Origin: Ophiura sarsii
Taxonomy: Eukaryota; Echinodermata; Ophiuroidea; Amphilepidida; Ophiuridae
Direction of reading: 5' to 3'
NCBI GenBank assembly: GCA_035610835.1
Contig: CM069443.1
Location: 58,297,266-58,361,265 of the forward strand
DNA length: 64,000 nt
The number at the start of each line of letters is the position of its first letter. Within the stretch, counting starts at the first letter, position 1. The position numbers and the translations under genes are program-made. Shown one piece after another: positions 1-12,076 of this stretch. Under the pieces are notes generated by a model. The model was not told the origin of the DNA. It saw only the letters and a program-made list of their open reading frames with translations, and did not search any database.

Positions 1-89
1 TTGGGTTTTTGGTTGCATAATGATTTCCTGGAAATATCTCTTCTCCGACCCTCTACATTTTATCCTTTTTTATTTTTTTTCACACTCTC

Positions 90-182
90 CCTTCCCTCTT
101 TTTCTCTTCCTTCTCCCCCATTTCCCTCCCCTCTTTCTCCCCCATCTCTCCCTCCCTATTTCTCCCACCCCCCCCCCCCCCC
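90..182. repeat. Pyrimidine-rich tract ending in poly-C
   Basis: Nearly pure C/T low-complexity sequence that ends in a run of about 14 C. The open frames across it are compositional artefacts. Similar C or G runs recur across the window, at about 3070, 8108, 19845, 26120, 26741, 30339, 54319, 54382 and 58899. Confidence 0.85.
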
Positions 183-937
183 AACCCGGATCCGTGCCTG
201 ATGCATGCAGTCAAAAGAACCATGTGAAGGGCGAGAAAATAATGCCAACATTTTTAGAGAGTTCAGTCAAACCTATCAAATAATAAAGCTTAACTTAATA
301 TCGGTGATACCTGACTGTTGTGACCACACACTAGAGCTCGAGTTCGAATCCCAATTGCATGCCGACTATAATATTCAAAAATCGATGCGGTGCCTTCCAT
401 CAATATTACGGTCGGTAAATCAACTTCTTTAAGATGTCATTTGTAGTTTGTGCCAAATAATTCACGTAGATTTTGGTCTTTTAAAAAATAATATACGCAT
501 ATAGTGTAAGAGCAGCCAGGTAAGTAGTCGCATGAGGGCAGTGTTGGTCATTGGTATTAGCTCACCAAAGTGATGTCACATACCAAGGACCAATCACGTC
601 CCTCATCCACACTGCCTACGTGGCCGCTGTGAAATGTAGAGAAGTTAGCTAGCGCCCAGCTAGCTAGTCGAAGACGAATTGGAGTAGTAGAGGAGAGAGG
701 AGGTGTACCCGCTCACTAAAGAGCTTGGTACGTGTCTGCACCAGAATGTGGTGTTAGAGTAGAGATGAATAAAGATGACAGAACTTAAGATGGTCTAAGT
801 ATGCTTATTTAGGAGTGAACCCCTTCGTGTATGATAACAGCGCGGAAACGCGTGACGTTACAATAGCTTTCAACGAATGGTAATTTGGTCAAGTATCTTT
901 TCGAAGATTGTATTAAACATAAGCGAGTTATCACATG
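183..937. other. No gene seen; possible LTR-like stretch
   Basis: No coding exon is recognised here. The part at about 520-790 is richer in CpG and contains AATAAA followed by GATGACAGAAC, so it could be an old solo LTR or promoter-like repeat. No partner copy or target duplication is visible. Confidence 0.3.
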
Positions 938-1168
938 TTAACACTTTCCACGCGGCTATTAGTTTTACCATATACAAACAGATTTTTCAAAAACCTTTCC
1001 AAACTTTCCAAAGTCTATCTCAAAAATTACTGTTCCAATACTAGGCATGTTTGAACTTCTTTTAATGCATTTCTCATGGTGATTCCAAATATGGAGATGA
1101 AATTCAATAATATTGACATTTTTGAAGCATTTTGTGACATTTTGGAACTGTCGTCTGCAGACGACTGC
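938..1168 (+). repeat. Truncated MITE, TTAACACTTTCC family
   Basis: Begins TTAACACTTTCCACGCGGC and runs in parallel with the complete copy at 2063-2316. It shares CTATTAGTTTTACC, a TACTAGGCATGT block, ATGAAATTCAATAAT and GACATTTT..GGA.CTGTCGT. The right terminal inverted repeat is missing; the copy fades out after the palindromic CGTCTGCAGACG. Partial copies occur near 8530-8590 and 16672-16780. Confidence 0.7.
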
Positions 1169-1491
1169 AAATTGTAAACCAGAACGATCATACTGAAATT
1201 CATATACTTGTTATTTACAAAGATATGCTTCCTGCCGAATAACTCGGATAAATAATATTGATGCGAGTCAAATGTAATGTTCATGTTGCTTTGTCATACA
1301 TGATTGTAATAAAAACCTTAAAAATCACTTAAAATTTGCATGTACATTTACCTACACAGTCATCTTGTAGTTCTGTTTTGCCTAAAGAAAGATTTAGTGT
1401 AAATTGATGATGAGGAAAATGTCATACAATAACACTTAACCTGAAACGATTTTTATTCCTTTCCTACTTTACAATCATGTTGTTATGACTT

Positions 1492-1573
1492 ACGCGTAAC
1501 AAGAAAACGTAATAGTAGAGACCTGGGATATAAGACTCAAGCGTAACAAGAAAATGTAATAATAGGGACCTGG
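1492..1573. repeat. Imperfect tandem duplication, about 49 bp
   Basis: GCGTAACAAGAAAA.GTAATA.TAG.GACCTGG occurs twice, starting at about 1492 and 1541, with three substitutions. Flanking sequence to 2062 contains nothing I recognise. Confidence 0.6.
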
Positions 1574-2062
1574 AATAGAACAATATTTCCATACAATGGG
1601 TACGGCGGCACTATTTAGTATGCTGTTCACTTCATGCCTGCTTCGGTTACTTTTCACCAAATTGGTTTTCTTTCAGGAAAGGATATTACATTTTATATTA
1701 AAGGTTGAATACAATTTACAAGGTGAAATAGATTTAGACACCTCACAGAAGGCCAGCTCTATGAGTCTCATTGTCTCATTGCCATGTTATGTTTGACAAT
1801 CAGGTTAAATTTAACACATTTGACACGAGAGTTGTGTATATTTCCTATTAGAACATGTGCTAAAGTTGTTAGCAAATAAGGTCAAATTGTTTTATTTAGC
1901 CCACTCACTATTTATTTTTATTTGTTGTAACTTTTGGACTCTTTCATCCAAAGACCCGGATTTCGTAACATTTGTATATTTCTCACCCAAAGACACATGT
2001 TTTGGATAATTTGCCAATTTCTCACTCAAAGTTAAAGACCCTTGTTTATGCAGGGTTATATC

Positions 2063-2316
2063 TTAACACTATCGATCCACGCGGCTATTAGTTTTACCCT
2101 ACAAAACAATTTTTTCAGAAACCTTTCCCAAGTCTTATCTCAAAAATTAATGAACCACTACTAGGCATGTATGGATTTTATTTTAATGCATTTGTCAGTT
2201 GTCACGGGGATTAAAAATATGATGATGAAATTCAATAATTGTAACATTTTTGAACCAATTTTGTGAAATTTTGGAGCTGTCGTTTGTAGACACGGCTGCC
2301 GCGTGGAAAGTGTTAA
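2063..2316 (+). mobile_element. Complete MITE, TTAACACTTTCC family
   Basis: A 254-bp element bounded by TTAACACT..TCCACGCGGC on the left and GCCGCGTGGAAAGTGTTAA on the right. The termini are inverted repeats of about 20 bp. No coding capacity. The sister copy at 938-1168 is about 75-80% similar by eye, so this is a dispersed non-autonomous DNA transposon. No convincing target duplication can be read, and the superfamily is unknown. Confidence 0.75.
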
Positions 2317-2663
2317 AAAGCCTCCATTCGAATAGCAATGTTACTTTTACCATGCTTACTGACTGTGTACAGTGTTAAAGGGAACCAATAGACACTATGA
2401 GACAGAACTGCTGCTCATCAAAAAGAACTTTTGTGACAGATATCATCTAGAGATTTTTCCCAATTTCACGCTCTGATTATTGCAAGCATGTTCTTGTTTC
2501 GCTGGAAGCAATGAAAGCAATACACAAGTAAGGATATAAATGTACCTAAAAGTCATATGCAACACGTTTTCTATTACATGTTCTAATGAAAATGTAAGTT
2601 TTTACCTAATAATTCATCAGTACTTAGCCGGATGTAAAAATATGAGCATGTTCTCTGTAAAGC

Positions 2664-2935
2664 CCCAGGGCCCTATTTCATAAAGGTCAACTTAAGATTA
2701 ATCTTTTAAGATTAATCTTCACAGAAACTCTTCTTAACTACAAACTAGAAGAATATTACCTTAGAATCTAATAAGAATTCCTTAGTAACTTTTCAGTTAA
2801 GGAACTTAAAGAGGATATTTTTCATAAGTTGGTTAATGAAATAGACGATAAGAATCATATTAACTTAAGAAGAATTCAGAAATTAAGAAGAAGAATCAGG
2901 ATTTACGAGAGAATTAATTCATAAGCTACAGTACA
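2664..2935 (+). repeat. MITE beginning CAGGGCCCTATTTCATAAAG
   Basis: Starts AGGGCCCTATTTCATAAAGG, followed by two TTAAGATTAATCTT blocks and a T/A-rich body containing AAGAAGAATTC motifs. The same end, in reverse orientation, is at 50041-50192, and a diverged version lies near 19575-19770. The far boundary here (about 2935) is approximate. Confidence 0.6.
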
Positions 2936-3038
2936 GTAAAACTTTAATTTTGAAGTTATAAACAGTCAGTTTCTTTAGCGCATATAAATCGTACATGATA
3001 TCATTGCGCACTTTTTGCACTAACTCTAAATGCTGGTA

Positions 3039-6000
3039 TAGTCTAATAGGTAGAAGGGGTTTACCTGCACCCCCCCCCCCCCCGGAAATATACTTCTAAT
3101 CGATGTCTCTATATCAGAAAAAATGCGTAAAAAATGATAAGCTATGTTAAAAAAATGTGAAAATGTCCCACGTGTCATTTTTATGCAAATTAGTGCCGCC
3201 ATTACCGAAAAATCTAGTTTTCACTATATCTCGGCCAATAATGCAGATAACTGAACAAATAAGGTTTCTAGACCCATGTTTTGAGGGTCAAAGATCACAA
3301 TAAGACTATTTTTGAAGTGACCACATGTGTCACGTGTCATTTTTATGCAAATTTATAGTGCCGCCATTACCGAAAAATCTAGTTTTCACTATATCTCGGC
3401 CAATATTGCAGATAACTGAACAAATAAGGTGTCTAGACCCATGTTTTGAGGGTCAAAGATCACAATAAAACTATTTTGAATTGACCACATGTGTCACGTG
3501 TCATTTTTATGCAAAGTAGTGCCGCCAAAATGGCCGCCAAAAATGGTAAAATTCCATATATTGGGATATATAAACCAACAAGTATGATCAAAGTATAGTT
3601 TTAACAATGGGATGTATGTGTTAGACCACTAGAAACTCATATCTAGTATTTTTGCTTTGTTAACATACTGTAAAATCAAAATGGCCGCCAAATTAATGGC
3701 CAAAAATGGTTAAAAATAGCATAATATCAACCGAAATGTATGATGAAAATATAATTTTAACGATGGGATGTATGTGGTAGACCCCAAGTAAATCATATCC
3801 AGTATTTTTGCTATGTTAACATAGTTTAAAATCCAAAATGGCTGCCAACATGGCCCCCAAAATGGTTCCCGGAATGGCTGCAAAATTGTCAAATTCCATA
3901 AAATGGGATAATATCAACCTAAATGTATGATGAAAATATAGTTTTAATGATGGGATGCATGTATAAGACCACTAGTAACTCATATCTAGTATATTTGCTT
4001 CATTAACATACTTACAAAAACAAAATGGCCCCCAAAATGGCCCCAAAATGACTGAGCAGATTGTCGAAATTCCATAAATCGTATAATATCAACCAAAACC
4101 TATGATGAAAGTAAAGTTTTAATATTGGATGTATGTATTTGACCACTAGTAACTTATATCCAGTATATTTACATTGTAATAACATACTTTAAATCCAGGA
4201 TGGCCACCAAAATGGCCGCTGTAAATGTAAACAAAGTCTACATGAGTGAATGCTAATCCACAATAGATATTGTATAAGAGTGTATAATTAATACATCAAG
4301 TTTACTTAATAGTATGTTCTAAACTGCTAAGCTATTGCTTTTTAGGCCCACCTCTGTGACAATTTTGATTCTGTATCACTTTCCAAAATGGCTTCCAAAG
4401 TGGTTAAGTTGATGTTAAATGACCTAAAACAATTGTTTTGTATTGTAAATGGTCATACTATGTAATACCAACCCCTCAAATCTAATAAGACAGCATTCAA
4501 TATATGTCCATGATAAAGCCACGGGGCTGTAGATCTAGTTTGAGTATTTTTAAAATATCCAAGATGACTGCAAAAGGTTAAAATAACTGAAAAACAGTTT
4601 AGTTTTATTGTTAGTGTTACATTAGATATGACCAAAAGAATATATCTACAGATTTTAATCCATCCAGTAAACGTATCTGTATGTGACAAGGTATGATTGA
4701 ATGGTATATAATCCATATTTTGATCAATTGGTGGCCACCTGGGGTTACTATTTAGACCATTTGGAGTATACGGGGTAGTTTTATTGACCATTAGGGGGTA
4801 ATTTTAATGAAATGGTCATTATAATGCCCATCTTAATAACATCACATTGTCAAAATGGAGTCTATACCGTTTAATTATACCTTATCATATACGGTATACA
4901 GATATGTTTACCGGATGAATTAAATGCTGTAGATATAGTAATTTGGTCGTATTTGATGTAACACTAACAATAAACTATATATATAATACTGGGTTTTTTC
5001 TCAGTTATTTTAACCTTTTGCAGCCATCTTGGATATTATATATAAAATATTCAAACTAAATCTACAGCACCTAGGCTTTATCAAAGACATAGTGAATGAT
5101 GTCCCATTAGATTTGAGGGTATTGGTATTACATAGTATGGTCATTTACAATGCAAAACAATTATTGTAAGGTCATTTAACATCAACTTATTCATTCTGGC
5201 AGCCATTTTGGAAAGTGATACTGAATCAAAATTGTCAAAGAGGTGGGCCTTATTTCTAAAAGCAATAGCTTAGCAGTTTAGAACATACTATTTGGTGAAT
5301 TTGATGTAATACTACACTCTTACAATAGCTACGGATTATCATACACTCATGTACATGTAGACTATTTTTACATTTACAGCGGCCATTTTGGTGGCCATCT
5401 CGGTTTTAAATTTAAAGTATGTTATTACAATGCAAATGTACTGGATATGAGTTACTAGTTGTCTAATACATACACAACAATGTTAAACCTATACTTTCAT
5501 CATATGTTTTGGCTGATATTATCCAATTTTATGCAATTCCAACAATTTGTTCAGTCATTTTGGGACCATTTTGGGAGCCATTTTGGATTTTTAAGTATGT
5601 TAACAAAGCAAAAGTACTAGATATAAGTTACTAGTGGTCTATTACATACATTTCATCATTAAAACTATATTTTCATCATACATTTATGATGATATAATCC
5701 CATTTTATGGAATTTGACAAATTTTGCAGTCTCTTCGGGAACCATTTTGGGGGGCCATTTTGGCAGCCATTTTGGATTTGAACCGTTTTAACAAAGCAAA
5801 AATACAGGATATGAGTTACTAGTGGTCTAACACATATATCCCATCGTTAAAATTATATTTTCATCATACATTTTGGTTGATATTATGCTATTTTATGGAA
5901 TTTTGACCACTTTTGACCATTTTTGGTCATTAATTTGGCGGCCATTTTGGTTTTAAAGTATGTTAACAAAGCAAAAATACTAGATATGAGTTTCTAGTGG

Positions 6001-6596
6001 TCTAACACATACATCCCATTGTTAAAACTATACTCTGATCATACATGTTGGTTTATATATCCCAATATATGGAATTTTACCATTTTTGGCGGCCATTTTG
6101 GCGGTACTAATTTGCATAAAAATGACACGTGACACATGTGGTCAATTCAAAATAGTTTTATTGTGATCTTTGACCCTCAAAACATGGGTCTAGACACCTT
6201 ATTTGTTCAGTTATCTGCAATATTGGCCGATATATAGTGAAAACTAAATTTTTCGGTAATGGCGGCACTAATTTGCATAAAAATGACACGTGACACATGT
6301 GGTCACTTCAAAAATATTCTTATTGTGATCTTTGACCCTCAAAACATGGGTCTAGACAGTTTTAGACACCTTATTTGTTCAGTTATCTGCATTATTAGCC
6401 GAGATATAGTGAAAAATCCATTTTTCGGTAATGGCGGCACTAATTTGCATAAAAATGACACGTGGGACATTTTCACATTTTTTTAACATAGCTTATCATT
6501 TTTTACGCATTTTTTCTGATATAGAGACATCGATTAGAAGTATATTTCCGGGGGGTGCAGGAAAACCCCTTCTACCTATTAGACTAGTACCCTTCC
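3039..6596. mobile_element. 3.6-kb fold-back (near-palindromic) element
   Basis: The two halves are inverted copies of each other. The left end TAGTCTAATAGGTAGAAGGG is matched by CTATTAGACTA at the right. Poly-C/GGAAATATACTTC, ACGTGTCATTTTTATGCAAA, AATGGCCGCCAAAATGG and CATACTATGTAATACC blocks all recur mirror-wise out from about 4818. Arms are about 1.6 kb, separated by roughly 300 bp. Each arm contains a diverged internal tandem repeat (about 170-190 bp) with ATGATGAAAATATAGTTTTAA, GGGATGTATGT and ACTAGTAACTCATAT. GTA flanks both ends, a possible 3-bp target duplication. No transposase is encoded; the short ORFs are incidental. Confidence 0.85.
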
Positions 6597-7736
6597 TGCG
6601 CGAACTCATCTATAGGATGAGTTGTGTGGAGCGCAATAATTGATAATTTTAGTGCGATAAAATTAAAATCAATCAATACTGAAGTTTATGTAGCGCTAAA
6701 ACCAAGGAACTTGTACTTAAAGCACATATACGGACATCAAAACACGTAAAGAAAACTATACTGTCCATAGGCACGTTCAAAACAATAACATTTCCAAAAG
6801 TCGTTTAAATGTTGATGGAATTAGCGTTTCTGATAATATGTTCCAACAGTTTGCTGATCGAACTCATGTCGCATTTCCACATTATCTACAGTGCAACAGA
6901 CCATAAATGCAATAAATATCAAACTCACTATAATGACCAGAAAAACACCACTTTTCTTTTTAAATAAAGTCAAGTTTGGTGTCACATGATATAGAAGCCG
7001 TACCGTAAATATTTATAAAAATAACTTTCGTAAAATAACATCATTTGCGTATTATTTGCATATTTAATTCGCATCAAGTCCAAAACACATTTTAATTTAT
7101 AACTAGAGATGTGTATACCCTGGTAAACTGGAAATCAGTTATGTTGTGCATATCCCTAGTTCTGATACTTTTGTCAAAGCAAAATTAAAATAAAATCTTT
7201 GTATTTATTTATTTATTAGAATAATTTGCATAATTAAGAACCGATAATTGAGAATTTATTTGAAGATAACCAAAACTTTAATATTGGCTTGTGAGCTATC
7301 AAATTAGAGCTTAAGACATAAACAACAAAATGGTCAAGGCGCTTTTAGTGATTTTGTTTTCAGTTTTTAGTTATTGGTATTTAAGCAGTGTGTATACATT
7401 CTGTACACACTCTTAGCTTTAGTGTATGCAAACAAATGGTTCACCAGTCAGGGAACATGCATTTGAATTTCCCGCGTTAGCAGAACATTATGTTAAACCT
7501 GTGCAGTGAAGCATGGTTATACACAAGAGGCCAGTGTATGGATTTCTATACCAGTCCCCTATAATGTGCTTGTTTACATCCAATACAGGTCTATGCATAA
7601 CAAATTGATATTTATTGCATTTATGGTCTGTTGCACTGTAGTGCTCGGGGAAAAAATACTCAGAAAAAGACAATTTAAAAGACAATTTAATTTACTACAG
7701 GTAAAAAGAAATAAAAATGTAATAGTTTGTAAAATA
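6597..7736. other. No gene recognised
   Basis: AT-rich sequence between the fold-back element and the tRNA gene. It has TATTTATTTATTTATT-type simple sequence at about 7200 and short ORFs without recognisable domains. Confidence 0.5.
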
Positions 7737-7808
7737 GCCTCCACTGAGATTTGAACTCAGGACCCCTGGTTTACAAGACCAGTGCTCTAACCACTGAGCT
7801 ATGGAGGC
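7737..7808 (-). tRNA. tRNA-Thr (anticodon UGU)
   Basis: The minus strand reads as a 72-nt canonical tRNA. The acceptor stem is GCCTCCA/TGGAGGC. The D arm contains box A (TAGCTCAGTGG). The anticodon stem-loop is CTGGT-CTTGTAA-ACCAG with TGT at positions 34-36. The T arm is CTGAG-TTCAAAT-CTCAG and contains box B. No intron. A T4 stretch a few bases downstream on the minus strand (about 7731-7734) can serve as a Pol III terminator. All stems pair fully, so it looks functional. It supplies the decoder for ACA (and wobble) threonine codons. A second copy 1.5 kb away is disrupted. Confidence 0.97.
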
Positions 7809-9251
7809 GATACAAATATACTACTTACTTTATAAATTATATGATTGAGCACCATAATTATGATCATAATGATTGTATCAATTCATAAAAACAATCATAA
7901 TTATGAGATTCTAGGTGGGGCACTCAATTGTGGAAGCTACGGGAATGATCGGATAGTAACTCAAAAGATTCTATATATTAAAAAAAGAGGGTAAATATGG
8001 TGAGAATTCAAAACTTTTTCTTCTTCATATTGCGGGAGGCATTCAGTGAGTTAATTCAGTCACTGTTCAAAAGAGGCTCATTAAAGGCCCATTTTAGGAA
8101 GTGCCCACCCCCCCCCCCCCCAACCTCCCCCGTTAATTGCAAGCTGTTCTGTTACTAACTTTCACTTGCAGTTAAAATGCAACACCTCGAAATCTGACGC
8201 AAAAAAGGGACGAGACTGATTTGAATAAATTTGCATATAATAGGGTTACATTTGTCACATACCTTTTCTGTCCATGGATATTCTTGTTTTCATAATACAA
8301 CAACATTTTTCACATTCTAGTGTCACTCTGTTAGTAGGGAGCAACACCATAGTTTAGGATAGTAGCTGAGGTTCCGAGGGCTTCCTTAATTTATGATTGA
8401 ATGTTTTATGATTGCATGGATCACAGTCAATGTCTTATCATAATCTAGTGCAAGTACCTGTACAGATATTTGTATGCTTGTACCTGTATAGGAGCTCCAA
8501 CCAAAGACGTACACATACACAGTAGCAGAGTTTTGACATTTTCTAAAACATTTTGTGACATTTTAGAACTGTCGTCTGCAGCAATGCAAGTATAACGTAC
8601 AAAGGATATTACTGTGTCCAATTATTAAAACCCATATACAAATGACACATTCCCCAGATATATTTTCGAATCAAAATCTTGTTCCTATTGACTGATTCGT
8701 ATCAAATCAGAATTTTTTTTTAACGAACATAATCCACGATACAACCACAATAGTCTATCACACACAAACAATGATTTGAAGTTGATTAGGGGTTGTATCG
8801 CTTTGTAATTTTGAGGATTCTTTTTAATGCATAATTGGCCGATGTGTGTACCAAAATATTTATTCACATGGCCAACTGTAGAGGACGCTCTTCTTCTTTT
8901 TCTTCTTCAGTTCTTCCAGTTATCATGGTTATGTTCAGCAGTAAAAGATCGACGAATTGAGACAATATTTAACAAAAATATATACTGAGGCTAGACTATG
9001 GACGTCTTCTAAGTCTTATTAATTAATAACGAAAATACTAAGATTTAACTATACTTTGTTCTTCTGTTTTCATAATAGGACAGCAAAGGAAGATGGCGAT
9101 ATATAAATTGCGTTGAGAACTTTTGACTAAAATATATGTTAAAAACACGACCATGTTTATATTAAATCAGCATTCAAACCCTTAATATTTGCAAATGTTG
9201 TCGTTGAAACATGGACAAATTCAAACAAATTCGAAAAAGTTTGAAAAAGTA
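7809..9251. other. No gene recognised; repeat fragments
   Basis: AT-rich spacer between the two tRNA-Thr loci. Contains a poly-C run at about 8108-8122 and a fragment of the TTAACACTTTCC MITE (ACATTTTGTGACATTTTAGA, about 8548-8590). No coding exon recognised. Confidence 0.5.
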
Positions 9252-9304
9252 GCCTCCACTGAGATTTGAACTCAGGACCCCTGGTTTACAAGACCAGTGC
9301 TCTA
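9252..9304 (-). pseudogene. tRNA-Thr(UGU), 3' part of a gene split by a transposon
   Basis: Identical to nucleotides 20-72 of the intact tRNA-Thr at 7737-7808: part of the D arm, the complete TGT anticodon arm, variable loop, T arm and acceptor 3' strand. The match stops abruptly after GTGCTCTA, where foreign sequence begins. The missing 5' part is at 12054-12076. The two pieces share TCTA and together make exactly 72 nt. A T5 terminator lies just downstream on the minus strand. The gene cannot produce a tRNA in this arrangement. Confidence 0.95.
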
Positions 9305-10474
9305 CACAAGTGTTACACAAGGGAAAAAATGGAAAAAATGGCTAGCGCCCTCTTGACTGGAATCGCGAACCGGAAAATGACTGTGGCCACGCCTCCTGAA
9401 TATAAGCTGCAGTATCAACGCCGCCTAGTGACGCTATACGGCATTGCTTCGCCTGCCTCATTGTAATATTTAGTTATAATACCAGAAGATGTAGTCTATT
9501 GTCGATGAAAACGCTATATTTGAATGGATCATATGTTCCAAAATGTGGAGATATTAGAGAAATAGCCCATCAGATATCACTATCTATAGGATTGTAAGAT
9601 AAAAGAACAAATGGGCAAGTCCGGATAGCTTATCCCATGGTGGTGAGATGTTTTAAAATCTATGAATCATGGACTTATCAGACTGATAAGTTCATGTATG
9701 AATCAAGTACGGGTAAAATTCAAAGCTTATTTTCTCGATGATTTACGCTCACACCATATTTATTTTTGGCGTTCCGAACTTTCTTATATATTATATTTAT
9801 ATTTTATTCTCATTTGAAAACAACCCGTGTAATACAACGTCTAATTTCTTGACATTTCGAACTACTAAACTGTGTTCACCAAAACTATAAGTAAACAAAT
9901 AGTCAAGCGAGGTTATATCCCTTTCAAATATCGCGCGTCAATTCCATGAATAACCTGAATGGACTGTAATAACGATGAATGACATATGATTGATTTCTTT
10001 TGATTCACTTTATACCTGAGTCTGCAGTGCCCATCAAAATCACCTATGGTGCAATGCAATGCAAGGCCACGGGTCAATCTCTACTATTGATTGAGATAAT
10101 GATATGAATACTAGTAGGCCTATTGAGATAAGTCATTGATGTCTGACCGTGCAATCGATTTAGGGATTGTAATTTAGTGAAGCATCTATATATCAAGCAG
10201 GAATTAACGTTTTTGTTGGGTTCACCGAGTAACATTTGAATTGCATAACGTCTTGCTTTGTGATAACATGTTCTCGTGCACTTGATTGAACGCGAAAATT
10301 TGAATTGCATTCAACAAAATGTGTACAAACGAAATATTTGCTCTAGAATTGATAATTCTATAAATAATTTATTATTCATGTAAAGCATAGAAATCATCAC
10401 AACCAAGTGTTGAAAATATCCTGGGAGTTGAATGATAAATTATATTTGGGTGTAAAAAGCTGATGACATCACAA

Positions 10475-10547
10475 GGTTCGAAATAGCTCAGTCGGTAGAG
10501 CTTGAGACTCTCAATCAGCATACTGTAGGTTCGAATCTTGGTAGATC
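10475..10547 (+). repeat. tRNA-like sequence or tRNA-derived SINE head
   Basis: Contains a good box A (TAGCTCAGTCGG) and box B (GGTTCGAATCT) at tRNA spacing. The anticodon arm (TGAGACTCTCAATC) and parts of the acceptor and T stems are mismatched, so I do not call a functional tRNA. It lies inside the 2.75-kb element; AT-rich sequence follows. Confidence 0.5.
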
Positions 10548-11250
10548 CGTGTAACCAACTTCTTCCTTTCTTTATTATTTCGGGTTTATTTAGTTATTTA
10601 GTTATTTAACTATCTATTTACATCTATTAAACAAATTACTATGTAGTTACTATTTAATCATATTGATCATTTGTTCTTTTTTCAACTTTCTTGCATATTG
10701 ATGGGTTTATTTATTACTTATGTGTTCATTTGATTTTCGGTTAATTAAACATTTCATTGATGTATAATGTATAAGCTACTTGTTCATTTATTTAACTAGT
10801 GATTTAATTAAGTAACTAATTAATATATTCATTTATTCATTTACATTAATTAATTATTAATAAATATTTCGATGTGGTTAAGCTGATAAACTTATATTTT
10901 TCAGAATAACAGTATCCCACTGTGTTTCAATTCGTATTGAATCTATACACAAACTATTAACATTAATTATCATAATACATTGTTTATATGTGTTCAAAAC
11001 TATTAGGTTTTATTCGGCATACGTCTTCTGAAATGCCATAAGTTTAGCATGCTCATAGATGAGAGTAATTTAATCTGTCATACATGCAGTCTGAATGTCG
11101 TAACCAGCCCATACTAAAGCGTGTTCAGGTTATTTAGAAAATAAATAATAATAAACGCGTGGATAACACTGGATTCAAAATAGCCCGCGCTCTAAATAAT
11201 GAGGTCGTACTACAAATTAAACTGAATGGTGGTAATCGATTGGCCATCCA

Positions 11251-11406
11251 CTATTCACTATCGAAGTGTTACGTGTAATGTAAACCAATTATTACCATAT
11301 CAACTGAATCACGCTTTCAAGTCCTTAACAATGGGATGTGCTAGTATTTATAAAGGTGCATGACCCAGTTACCGGGGAGTTATATAATCACTTCGATAGT
11401 GAATAG
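11251..11406. repeat. Small inverted repeat (MITE-like) inside the 2.75-kb element
   Basis: CTATTCACTATCGAAGTG at 11251-11268 is exactly inverted at 11389-11406, enclosing about 120 bp. It may be a separate short hairpin element nested in the larger insertion. Confidence 0.6.
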
Positions 11407-11540
11407 CAATATGCCGTGTCAGACCTGGATCGCTGCGCATGAATGGTATGAATGGGCGCTTCTTATCCCTTTAGGTATATTTGTCTCAGGATAAACAATC
11501 TCGATAAATACTAAATAAAAGTAACATAGACAAAACGACA

Positions 11541-11611
11541 TGCTGTGATAGGATTCGAACCCGTAACCTCTGAATTTCAAATCCGACACTTTACCGCTAA
11601 GCTAAATCTAT
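11541..11611 (-). repeat. tRNA-like sequence, minus strand
   Basis: The minus strand carries TAGCTTAGCGG (box A) and GGTTCGAATCC (perfect box B) with a loop reading TTTGAAA between them. Anticodon and T stems contain mismatches. It is probably a decayed tRNA or SINE head, the second such sequence within the 2.75-kb element. Confidence 0.5.
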
Positions 11612-12053
11612 TCGATGTAAATGAAGTAAGAACAAACCATTATATAGTTGATCATACCACTACTCTCCAAATCAGAAGCTTAAAATGCTTAATATTTCTT
11701 ATTCTAAGCGTTTTTAACACATGGTTTTCGCCGAAAAGCTGTTTATATGCACTAAAAGAATTTAATTTTGATTTAAATGACACGAATAACAACTATTTGA
11801 AACAATTAAGGCTTTTTCGTTCGTACACACTTCGTTTTGTCGATTAACATCCACAGCCTATCGTTGCATCACGGGGCTTAAACGATGGGTATGCGATGAA
11901 TCGGGTACGTAACCGAATCGTGTGACTTCTGTCCAGGACAATCGCTTGAGAGTAACAAAAGATTTGAACTGTCAATCAAAAATAAACCGAGACTAGATAA
12001 ACTAGACATCAAGCGAGGGCGCTCACGAAAATGTCCCTGCTCTAAGACTTGTG

Positions 12054-12076
12054 TCTAACCACTGAGCTATGGAGGC
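12054..12076 (-). pseudogene. tRNA-Thr(UGU), 5' part of the split gene
   Basis: The first 23 nt of tRNA-Thr (acceptor 5' strand and start of the D arm, ending TAGA on the minus strand), identical to the intact gene at 7737-7808. The rest is at 9252-9304 across the insertion. TCTA is present in both pieces as the target duplication. Confidence 0.93.

Larger units (their letters stand above)
9305..12053. mobile_element. 2,749-bp TIR element inserted in a tRNA-Thr gene (TSD TCTA)
   Basis: The left end CACAAGTGTTACACAAGGGA and the reverse complement of the right end, CACAAGTCTTAGAGCAGGGA, are imperfect terminal inverted repeats; a shared AGCGCCCTC follows 15-20 bp further in. TCTA flanks the element on both sides (9301-9304 and 12054-12057) and occurs once at that point in the intact tRNA-Thr, which proves the insertion. 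I found no transposase. The interior holds two tRNA-like stretches and a small hairpin, so this is probably a non-autonomous element that gathered or captured other repeats. The superfamily is unknown. Dada-type transposons are known to target tRNA and snRNA genes, but have longer target duplications as I recall. Confidence 0.9.
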
